Of a DNA stretch of 64,000 bases, positions 16,194 through 23,662 are shown piece after piece. The notes under the pieces were generated by a model. That model was not told where the DNA came from, searched no databases, and worked only from the letters and a program-made list of their open reading frames with translations. The stretch is taken from contig CP129491.1 of NCBI GenBank assembly GCA_030584105.1, forward strand, positions 2,728,001 through 2,792,000, given 5' to 3'. This stretch comes from UTCHB3 sp002050155. GTDB taxonomy: Bacteria > Bacteroidota > Ignavibacteria > Ignavibacteriales > Ignavibacteriaceae. Made by a program: the position numbers and the translations under genes. How positions within the stretch are numbered: the first letter of the stretch is position 1; each line of letters opens with the position of its first letter.

Positions 16194-16363
16194 CAGCTGA
16201 AACATCTGAAATCGAGGGTTTTATCTATTTTCTCTCTCAAGGCGACCTCTCTCGCCGAAATTCAATACTTGATACTCCATACAAAGTTTGTCTGGAGTAT
16301 TTTTATATTAGAAAAGTTGAGGAGATTAACCAGGCAATTGCTAATTTGCCAACGGAGGAATGA
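16091..16363 (+). CDS. Tail assembly chaperone extension (T-like, read by -1 frameshift)
   Basis: This frame is in the -1 phase to the chaperone gene and overlaps it by about 100 bases. It has no ribosome-binding site at its only nearby start (TTG at 16091, right after the A run). It is therefore best read as the C-terminal extension of a fused product: the first about 80 chaperone residues plus about 92 more (KLESEYHQKMRPLSERTEWL onward). Content is charged and helical (ITKRRKRYLTAETSEIEGF). The stop is followed at once by the tape measure ATG. Confidence 0.7.
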   Translation: MESEYHQKMRPLSERTEWLESELFRITKRRKRYLTAETSEIEGFIYFLSQGDLSRRNSILDTPYKVCLEYFYIRKVEEINQAIANLPTEE

Positions 16364-18169
16364 ATGAGTGAATATACAGTGAAGTATCGTATTGGTGTCG
16401 ATACCGGAACAAGCGCGGAAAGCCTGGATCGTGTTTCAAAATCAGCTGAGCATGCTGATGAAAAATTATCCAAAATGGCAGCAGATGGATCAGGTTCTAA
16501 CTCTGCTGCCTTTGCATTAACAAATTTTAACAGAGTTCTTCAAGATCTGCCTTACGGGTTCATAGGAATTGCAAACAATATCGACCCGCTTGTTTCTTCA
16601 TTTCAAAAACTCAAGGGTGAAACAGGTTCTGTGGGGGGTGCTTTTAAGGCAATGCTTGGTATGCTTTCAGGCCCGACGGGCGTGCTGTTCGCAGTTAACG
16701 CGGCGGTGATGGTTTTTCAACTGTTACCCGGAATCCTGAAAAAAGTTTCGGGGGAAACTGATGAAACTACAGGTAAATTAAAAAAAATGAAAGCCGCTGT
16801 AGTTGAGAAAACATTTGCCGAGGATGCTGATATTAAAAAACTTATTATGCAGCAAATCCAAATTCAAGCTGTTTCCGCCGCTTTGGCAGCCGGCACTCTT
16901 GAAGTACAAAGTAAAAAATATTGGATTAACAAGCTTAACAATGAATATAAACCTTATCTGGGACAGTTAAAAAACCATAAGGTTGACGAAGATAACCTCT
17001 CAATAGCCCTTAATAATGTAAATATACAATTAGCCACGAAACTTAACAATATGATTATGGAGAAAGTACTGGTTAAAATGGCAGATGCTTTAGCAGTTCA
17101 GATGACGAAAATATTAGAATTAAGGACGCAAACCGAGGGGATAACGAAAGAATATAATGCTCTCCGAGATAAATATGGTCTTTCTGATGCAGATATTCGT
17201 AATGCAATCAACCAAAAGAAGCAAATGGCCCAGTCAGCAATTTCACAAGGTGGCGTTCCATCTCAGTATGATTCGAAACCGTGGCTGAGTACAGCAGATG
17301 ACCTTTTAACAAAAATCAGAAAAAACCTTACCGAAATAGATAACATGGGTGTTATTTACGAAAGCGGAATTAAAGAAATAACCAAACTAACTGCGGGGTC
17401 TAATTTCCAGTTCGGGGAAACAAGTCCTGATGCAACACCCAAACCAACTGCATCTTCATCCGGAAGTTCGAAACCCAGCAAAGAAGAAACCAAAGAGAAG
17501 AAAGACCCTCTTTTGGAATTAATTAAGGAGAGTTTAGCAGCCCGTCCTGACCGGTTAAACAAAATTTATGCAGAGAAAATAGCACGCGCAAACGAAAGAC
17601 GAGCCTCCCCCGAATATCGGTATAAAGACCCGTTTTATTATCCCCCCTCCAAAAACCGTGACACTTCGCTTGATGATTATAACCCGGCCTCCGACCCGTT
17701 TGGCACGGCATTTAGCAAAATTGAAATCAGTGTGATAAAACTGGATAATTTTTTCCAGAAGTTAATAAAATCAATTGTTACCACGGTTGACCTTACCGGC
17801 AGTCTAAAGAAGGGTTTTGAAGCTGCCGGTGATGCGGTTACTAAAAATATCGCCGATAATGCCGTTGTCTTCAAAGAAGCAAATTCGCTTTTGGAGATTT
17901 TTATCAATAATCTCGTCAGAGCTGCTGCACAGGCAATGTCTCTTTCGATTATGCGAACTGCCTTTTCATTTTTGGGCGGAAATATACCATTTTTATCTTT
18001 TCTGTTACCGGAGGCCCGGAATACAACAGGAACCGGCTTGTCCGCAACAGAGATGATTGCTAACAGGAAAATAAGCGTAGAGCTGGCACCGGTTGAGTTC
18101 AAACAATCCGGGTATGATCTTCGTGCAGTTGTTCAAAAAGTTAACCAAAAGATAGCTTACGAAAGATAA
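16364..18169 (+). CDS. Tail tape measure protein
   Basis: The ATG at 16364 has GGAGG at 16354-16358. The 601-residue protein starts YTVKYRIGVDTGTSAESLDR, then has FNRVLQDLPYGFIGIANNID, a phrase typical of Bacteroidota phage tape measures. A hydrophobic stretch (MLGMLSGPTGVLFAVNAAVMVFQLL), a long helical middle, a Ser/Lys-rich linker (about 355-375) and a second hydrophobic region (about 520-555) follow. It sets tail length and may form a channel in the host membrane; 601 residues suggest a tail of roughly 90 nm by the usual 1.5 angstrom per residue rule. Confidence 0.88.
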   Translation: MSEYTVKYRIGVDTGTSAESLDRVSKSAEHADEKLSKMAADGSGSNSAAFALTNFNRVLQDLPYGFIGIANNIDPLVSSFQKLKGETGSVGGAFKAMLGMLSGPTGVLFAVNAAVMVFQLLPGILKKVSGETDETTGKLKKMKAAVVEKTFAEDADIKKLIMQQIQIQAVSAALAAGTLEVQSKKYWINKLNNEYKPYLGQLKNHKVDEDNLSIALNNVNIQLATKLNNMIMEKVLVKMADALAVQMTKILELRTQTEGITKEYNALRDKYGLSDADIRNAINQKKQMAQSAISQGGVPSQYDSKPWLSTADDLLTKIRKNLTEIDNMGVIYESGIKEITKLTAGSNFQFGETSPDATPKPTASSSGSSKPSKEETKEKKDPLLELIKESLAARPDRLNKIYAEKIARANERRASPEYRYKDPFYYPPSKNRDTSLDDYNPASDPFGTAFSKIEISVIKLDNFFQKLIKSIVTTVDLTGSLKKGFEAAGDAVTKNIADNAVVFKEANSLLEIFINNLVRAAAQAMSLSIMRTAFSFLGGNIPFLSFLLPEARNTTGTGLSATEMIANRKISVELAPVEFKQSGYDLRAVVQKVNQKIAYER

Positions 18170-18170
18170 T

Positions 18171-19469
18171 ATGCTTGATAAAAATAAATATCATATCAAG
18201 ATTCTTGATACACCACTTCACAGGGATGTTAATACGAAAGTTGTGCTTTCTGTTGATTATAATAACACAATCGGTTCAGCTTGGACAACAATATCAGGTG
18301 CAGATTACGGAATATATCTGCAAGGGGACATCGTTATTACTGAAAAATTTGAGCTTAATGAATTTTGGCTTGCCCAGGGTGAAGCATCGCTAACATTGAT
18401 TGACAGTAATGGAGAGTTAACAACTATTCTACATTCAAACTTAACTGATCTCGATACAATTTATATTTCAATTTATCAGGATACTACTCTGCTGTATCGA
18501 GGCTTTCTCGATCCGTCTTCTGTCGATTGTAAACCACTGGGTCGTTTAGTTAAATTTGATTTCAGACCCCGTAGCCATTATCTGAATGAAACTGATACCT
18601 ATATTGCTGACTTGATTAACACAACACCTTTAGGCCCCGACTTTGATATAGATTATAACTTTAATGATCACGCAGATCCCGATAACGACTATAACCTTGT
18701 CTCAGATGTAATAACCCGAATATTTAACATCCCACCTTTACCGCCGGATATCGTGTCAGGTGTAACCGTTGAAATTGAGCAGAACTGGAAGTATAAGACT
18801 GTTATAGGCGGATCACCCCCAACCACAATTCAAAAAAATTTTTCAGACTTATATGTACTTAACCGCTATTTATTTGGAAGATATGACGGAGCCGGTGTTT
18901 GGGTACCTAATGAATACACAAATTACGGGCAAATTATAAAAGCACTGGCTTTTGATTTTGGTTGTTTTGCAGGTTACTTAAGCGAAGGCAGAGCAGTATT
19001 TTTACAATTTTCAGAAATAGGCAACTCCAGGATTTTCGAAATATCCCAAGACCAACTAATTGATCACGAAAAAATGATCACAAGACCCAAACTGCAGTAC
19101 CTTAAATTAGTTGCTGATTCAACGATATTTGCAGAAGTAGGTACTCCAACAAGTATCCAATCTAAGTATTTAGAATATCGTATATATGCAAACATTTACC
19201 GGTTGACTAATTCAGGAAAATACTGGAATATTAACTATTATCTTCCCGCTTCAGAAGCCTACCAATTAGTTAAAGAAAGTTTTTTATCAAACTATTGGTC
19301 TGCCTACTTCTTCCGCACAAAACAACAATTTGAAGTCACCTTTGAAATTAATGGGATAGATTTGGATTTGACACGGCAAATATTATATGAAGGAGAGTAT
19401 TTTCAGCCCTGTGAAATCACCAGAAATATCACCAAAAACACAACATCTGTAAGGGCTATTTACCTGTAA
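18171..19469 (+). CDS. Distal tail / hub protein candidate (432 aa)
   Basis: Starts one base after the tape measure stop. The protein is beta-rich with an N-terminal region resembling distal tail or hub proteins (SDYNNTIGSAWTTISGADYG; LLYRGFLDPSSVDCKPLGRLVKFDFRP). A long middle and a C-terminal strand region (QILYEGEYFQPCEITRNI) follow. As the last gene before the phage end it should form the tail tip and may carry receptor binding. No separate fibre gene follows in this prophage. Confidence 0.7.
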   Translation: MLDKNKYHIKILDTPLHRDVNTKVVLSVDYNNTIGSAWTTISGADYGIYLQGDIVITEKFELNEFWLAQGEASLTLIDSNGELTTILHSNLTDLDTIYISIYQDTTLLYRGFLDPSSVDCKPLGRLVKFDFRPRSHYLNETDTYIADLINTTPLGPDFDIDYNFNDHADPDNDYNLVSDVITRIFNIPPLPPDIVSGVTVEIEQNWKYKTVIGGSPPTTIQKNFSDLYVLNRYLFGRYDGAGVWVPNEYTNYGQIIKALAFDFGCFAGYLSEGRAVFLQFSEIGNSRIFEISQDQLIDHEKMITRPKLQYLKLVADSTIFAEVGTPTSIQSKYLEYRIYANIYRLTNSGKYWNINYYLPASEAYQLVKESFLSNYWSAYFFRTKQQFEVTFEINGIDLDLTRQILYEGEYFQPCEITRNITKNTTSVRAIYL

Positions 19470-19542
19470 AAAAAGCCCTGTTAAAATACCCTTTAACTGG
19501 GTTTTAACTACCATTTAAAAATATTGTTTTGCGGTTAAAAAG

Positions 19543-19567
19543 TTCTCAAACTTTTTGTCCGTTATTA
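19543..19567 (-). repeat. Transposase-type end site, copy 1 (internal)
   Basis: A 25-bp match to the terminal copy (TTCTCAAACTTTTTGTCC plus GTTATTA), 221 bp inside it. It diverges at the base that would complete the TGT terminus, so it is an internal site and not an end. Confidence 0.75.
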
Positions 19568-19741
19568 GTAACCAAAATATCCAAGAACTGGCACGACGGA
19601 ACCACCTCAATAGACGCTATCAGAATCAACAAATACAGTCCTGTAAACACCCCTTAAAAGCCGTTTAAGAACCCCTTAAACAGAGGTAAAAAGGTGGGTA
19701 GTTAGGTAAGAAAATAAGTATTAAATTGCCCCTCAAAAAAA

Positions 19742-19788
19742 TTCTCAAACTTTTTGTCCAAAATTCTCAAACTTTTTGTCCGTTATTA
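19742..19788 (-). repeat. Transposase-type end sites, copies 2 and 3 (tandem, terminal)
   Basis: Two copies of TTCTCAAACTTTTTGTCC start at 19742 and 19764, 22 bp apart, the second running into the element terminus. Confidence 0.8.
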
Positions 19789-19790
19789 CA

Positions 19791-21287
19791 CGCACTTCGA
19801 TCAAAGTGGTATCCGACGAGCAATTCGCGCCGCTTTCGGAGCTTGCCACCAAAATCCTTAAAACGAAAGAAAAAACCGAAGACCTGCCGCAAATCGAAAG
19901 CGACATATTCGACTCCGGGATCTCGGTCTGTTACGGAGCTGCGGAAGTGGTGCCCGCGGTATCTGCCGGTGAGGTGAAAGTTACGATAAAAAAACGGGAC
20001 TACCTTGATGTCTTCTGGGACTGCACCGCCAAGGATTTCAACCTTTCAGACGCACTTTTCACAGCCGTCGGTGAAACCTTCACACGCGAGAGCGTCGAGC
20101 GCAAATACGGCAAAATATCCAACTACGGCGACCCCCTTTTCGGGCACAGATTCTACCGCGACGCCGGCGGCTCGCTCTTCACAGGGGGCAAAGAGACGGT
20201 GCGCTTGGTTAACCACTACGCAAAAGAGCCAATCCGCGAGTATATTTTGCTGTTCAACGACTACAAGCGCCTGACGGAGCACGGTGAAGATGTATTCATC
20301 GGAAAATTTGCGCAAAGAAGTGCAGCCGATGCAAAGCTCCGGGAGCTGAACTCGGCATATCTCGCTCAGGATGCACCACTTCCCATGGGTGAAATTATAC
20401 CTTATGACGCAGAAGCGATAACAAAATATGTGGTAACCGGCGGCGAGATTGTGGATGTGATCGAGCTGCAGCTGACGGGTAACCCGGTGGCGGTATTCAG
20501 ACCTTTTCAGTTTGAGAACAGGTTTTGGTCGCTTGCCGATCTGCTGATTGAACCGCAGATTTTTTTGGACAGGGTTTTCATGCAGATTGACTACAGCTTC
20601 GGGCGGGATGTAAAAAATGTCTATCAGGGGAATCTGCACGCTCTTGCTGACTCGGAAACGCCCGACTCGGCGCTGCGCAAGGCGGAGAAAACGGGCGGGA
20701 TAATCTGGACAAGAACCGGCGAAGAAGTATTCAGGCCGATTAAGGTGTCGGGCGTGAACCCGCAATATTTTCAGATTGCAGCGATTATGCAGGGGTTCAT
20801 TGAGGATCTTGCCGGCGGAAGAAGCTTTCACGGGATGGCGGAGTACAGCAACGAGTCGGGGAAGGCTATTCTTGCGAAGCAGAAGCAGGGGATGCTTGCA
20901 GCAGGGATGGTTTTGGATAATCTAAGGAGGTGGAAGTGCTCGCTGGGGGAAAAACTGCTTGAGGCGACACTTCATTATGAGGGGGAAAGCGCGGTTGCCA
21001 TGGCAGCGCAGCAGTTGGATCAGGAGGCGTTTAACGGGGGGCGCCTCCCAACTGCAGAAGAGATTGCGCTGATGGACAGGGAGATTGTGGTTACCGACGC
21101 ACCGCTCAGCGGGGATGAAAAAGCGGAGAAATTGGAGCAGCTGATTTCGGTGAACAACATTTTTCCCGGCGCCGTCCCTCTTGAGGTGATGTTGGATAAT
21201 ATGAACTTAGACAGGGAAGAGCGGGACCGTATAATATTTAATTACAATAACTTAAAGGATCAACGAGATGGAAACAAAATTGAATGA
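19791..21287 (+). pseudogene. P22-type phage portal protein, 5' end cut off by the Mu-like insertion
   Basis: The frame is open from the phage end onward (a chance TTG at 19776 inside the terminal repeat could start it) and gives about 498 residues of true portal. Recognisable parts are the beta/wing region (YGKISNYGDPLFGHRFYRDA), FQFENRFWSLADLLIEPQIF, ALRKAEKTGGIIWTRTGEEVF and NESGKAILAKQKQGM, matching P22-like portals, which are about 700 residues. About the first 200 are missing and should lie left of the Mu-like prophage. The prophage has its own unrelated DUF935 portal, so this belongs to another phage. Confidence 0.82.
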
Positions 21288-22173
21288 AACTGTTAATATT
21301 CAGAGCGGGGAAGTGCTGCCGGGTGTAAGTTTGGGTGCCGGGGGTGCTTCTGAAACGGGTGATGCAACCGCCGTGGCAGCCGAGGGTGCAGATGTTGTGG
21401 GTGCCGGAAGTGAAAATACGACAGGAGCCGGAAGTGTGCCCCTTGGGGGTACTTCTGCAAACGCGAGTGCAGTACCTGTGGGAGCGAAAAAGCCGGTTGC
21501 GACAGAGGATGAGGCAAATGCTACGGTTCAATCCGGCGGTGAGGTGAATGGTGCTGTTCCCTCGGGTGTTGAAGTGAAAGATACAGTTCCGTCGGAAGAT
21601 TTGGGGCAAAACTCCGCATCCGGCGGAACAGTGGGTGCAGTGGACGGTGTGCCAAACATACCCGTTGGCGGTGGGACTACTCCGGGGCAAAACCCCGCTT
21701 CCGCACCGGAAGACACGAAAAACAACGAAAACGGGGCAGTTGAAAACCAAGGTGATGAAGAAAAATCCAACCCTCTGTATAACAGTGCAAACAACGAGTT
21801 GTATGAGAGACTTAAAAGCGAACTGATGGAGGAGATCAGGAAATATTTCGATCCCTTTTTGAAAGGGGCACAGGGCGGAAGCGTTTCTGGAACGGGCAAT
21901 CAGGAGGGATTTTCGCCGGGCGCAGGTTCGGGCAAAGGTGCGGATGTGGACATGGGTGCCGGTACAGGTGCGGGCGCCGGAGCGGTTGCAGGTGCGAACA
22001 TGAGCGCAGGCACAGCAGCAGGCGCAGGCATCCAACCAAACATTAACACCGGTGCACAAGCCCCGGCGGGGGTACCGGAGGGAGGTGTTCACCCGCAATT
22101 CATTTTGGATATGGAAGGAAATGGCGGAAGCAAAAGTCTGGTCTCGAGGATACTTGAAGAAACGGGTTGGTAG
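21268..22173 (+). CDS. Low-complexity Gly/Ala/Val-rich phage protein, scaffold-like candidate
   Basis: Overlaps the portal end by 20 bases. The 301-residue protein is mostly disordered repeats rich in Gly, Ala, Val and Glu (GADVVGAGSENTTGAGSV). One helical patch (NNELYERLKSELMEEIRKYFDPFLKG) and a structured C-terminus follow. Position after a portal suggests scaffolding, but capsid is not present downstream, so this remnant is incomplete. A long antisense open frame here is a composition artefact. Confidence 0.6.
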   Translation: METKLNETVNIQSGEVLPGVSLGAGGASETGDATAVAAEGADVVGAGSENTTGAGSVPLGGTSANASAVPVGAKKPVATEDEANATVQSGGEVNGAVPSGVEVKDTVPSEDLGQNSASGGTVGAVDGVPNIPVGGGTTPGQNPASAPEDTKNNENGAVENQGDEEKSNPLYNSANNELYERLKSELMEEIRKYFDPFLKGAQGGSVSGTGNQEGFSPGAGSGKGADVDMGAGTGAGAGAVAGANMSAGTAAGAGIQPNINTGAQAPAGVPEGGVHPQFILDMEGNGGSKSLVSRILEETGW

Positions 22174-22959
22174 ATGGCGGAAGATTTTTACGAGAACTTC
22201 ATTAAGGGGTTTGCGCAAGGTTTGGGTCTCGGGGAAAGAGGCAGGGTACGACGGTTAGCGAGAAGAGAGAAAACCGGCAGGCTGGATGAAATTGCCGGTC
22301 TTTTCGCTGAACTGATTAATGAAGGGGAAACAGCGAAAGATGGTGCTTCTGAGGGGGGAGCACCTCTTTCATCGGGCGGTGGTGCTACATCTCCGGGTGC
22401 GGGTGTTTCATCGGGCGGGGGTACATCTTCGGGAAACGGCTCCGGCGGCAACACTTCCGTTTCCGGTTTACAGGATTTGGGTGCTGCGTTGCAGAATCCG
22501 GTAACCGGCGTAAACTCAGCCCCGGAAACTGCGGCGCAACTGAAAAAAAAGGCACTCCTTGCGGCGCTTTCACCCGCGGTGTTTAAGCTTTATGAAAAAC
22601 AGAAAGAAGCAAAACGCAAAACGCTGAAATTTGACGAGCAATACATCTATTACACTGATAACGAGGGGAACCGAACCTGGCTTACCGACGGCAACGGCGA
22701 AAAAATCAAAAATAACTTCTGGAAACCGAAAATTGTTGATAGGTTCAACGAGTATAAAGACGGCAAACCAAGAAGGGTCTATCTCTATGAAGACGGCAGC
22801 AAGGTTTTCCACGATCTGGAAATGCCGCCACCCGTAAAAACCGCACTCGACCCGATTGAGTATGAAGAAAAGCTGCTTAAACTCTACAAAGAAGGCAAAA
22901 TCTCACTTAAAGACTACCAAACCCTGAAGGAAAAAAACCGAAAAAGGCTTTTAGAGTAG
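22174..22959 (+). CDS. Phage remnant protein of unknown function (261 aa)
   Basis: Starts directly after the previous stop (TAGATGG). An N-terminal helical segment (ENFIKGFAQGLGLGERGRVR) is followed by a Gly/Ser-rich linker (about 60-100). A C-terminal region follows with QYIYYTDNEGNRTWLTDGNG and repeated Lys/Glu helices. Not recognised. It is the last gene of the second phage remnant. Confidence 0.55.
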   Translation: MAEDFYENFIKGFAQGLGLGERGRVRRLARREKTGRLDEIAGLFAELINEGETAKDGASEGGAPLSSGGGATSPGAGVSSGGGTSSGNGSGGNTSVSGLQDLGAALQNPVTGVNSAPETAAQLKKKALLAALSPAVFKLYEKQKEAKRKTLKFDEQYIYYTDNEGNRTWLTDGNGEKIKNNFWKPKIVDRFNEYKDGKPRRVYLYEDGSKVFHDLEMPPPVKTALDPIEYEEKLLKLYKEGKISLKDYQTLKEKNRKRLLE

Positions 22960-23232
22960 GGACCTAAGTTTTGGAAGCAAGCGCAAAAGTGTTTAATCTG
23001 AAAGAAACAGAAAAAACCGAAAAAGGTTACCGGTGTAGAGATTTAAGTAAGGTTATTCGCAGGCGAATGGTCTCTTTCTAAAAATGAGACTGTAAAGAGT
23101 ACCAAATCCGTAAAGATCGAGCGAAGCACTACAAAGTATTTTGTTTTTATAAAATATTTCATTATTTCGGCTTACCTGTAATTAAAGAAGTATTTATAAA
23201 TCATTTTTTTAACATACAGACCGGCTAAGAAT
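22960..23232. other. Non-coding junction between phage remnant and host accessory locus
   Basis: No gene seen. A hairpin-capable pair GTCTC...GAGAC lies near 23072-23090. TATTTATAAATCATT at 23191-23205 recurs at 26003-26017, each before an FGE-type gene, suggesting a shared upstream element. Confidence 0.4.
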
Positions 23233-23514
23233 ATGAAAACTAAATTATATAAATATACCGTTAAATTTCCCTTATTAATTGTAGTGAGCGTCTTCATTGC
23301 GGGTTTTGCCGGGGTTGAAGTGCCGGTTAAACAATCAGCGAGAACTCAGCCGGAAATGATTTTCGTGCAGGGCGGTTCATTCATAATGGGCTGCACTTCG
23401 GAACAGGGTAAAGATTGTGATTATGAAGAAAAGCCGGCGCATCAGGTAACAGTGAGTGATTTTTATATCGGCAAATATGAAGTAACACAGGAACTGTGGC
23501 ATTTCCGCTTGTGA
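23233..23514 (+). pseudogene. Truncated FGE-sulfatase (SUMF1-type) protein, N-terminal fragment
   Basis: The frame gives a signal peptide or membrane segment (residues about 12-28), then the family start MIFVQGGSFIMGCTSEQG, HQVTVSDFYIGKYEVTQELW, and then breaks off at HFRL-stop. The intact paralogues at 26048 and 27453 continue from the same place for about 200 more residues. The break falls exactly after ELW, with unrelated sequence beyond. It is most likely a recombination remnant of this family; the rest is not in the window. Confidence 0.8.
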
Positions 23515-23662
23515 GATTGTGTTAGTTTTGTGCAGTGTTTTTTGGGTTAGAAGTGATAAATGGTTGGCTTTATTACCCCAACTTAGTGCCCAATAAAGTG
23601 TAAAAGGGGTGGATTGAAATTTTGCTTTTGGTGATCGGCTTAATCATCCACTCCTCAGGTTC

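Larger units (their letters stand above)
1..19790. mobile_element. Mu-like transposable prophage (right-hand part; left end outside window)
   Basis: The segment carries the Mu gene set in recognisable form: transposase 3' end, MuB-like ATPase, Gam and GemA domains, Mor-like activator, gp25-gp31-like packaging and head genes, I protease, capsid, gp36, gp37, lysis and tail genes. Its right boundary is set by three copies of an 18-bp motif and a terminus reading TGTAATAACGG inward from base 19790, matching the TGT...ACA ends of Mu-family elements. The left end, repressor and most of the transposase lie before base 1. No sheath or baseplate genes of the Mu myovirus type are seen, so a siphovirus-type tail as in phages B3/D3112 is inferred. 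Confidence 0.88.
19470..19790. mobile_element. Right end of the Mu-like prophage with repeated transposase-type sites
   Basis: This non-coding stretch carries three copies of TTCTCAAACTTTTTGTCC, at 19543-19560, 19742-19759 and 19764-19781. The first and third extend to a shared GTTATTA. The last copy ends ...TTATTACA at 19790, so read inward the terminus starts TGTAATAACGG. Copies two and three are 22 bp apart, two helical turns, as expected for paired transposase sites. Many TTTAA/TTAAA words lie between. Flanking sequence from 19791 is a different phage gene. Confidence 0.85.

Noticed and set aside
20046..20831. Minus-strand open frame of 261 aa inside the truncated portal gene
   Set aside because: Composition is unlike any protein family and the plus strand encodes a recognisable portal.
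21238..22218. Long minus-strand open frame (326 aa, Cys/His/Arg-rich) opposite the low-complexity phage gene
   Set aside because: It mirrors the Gly/Ala-rich plus-strand gene, has no start signal and no plausible protein composition; an antisense artefact of codon bias.
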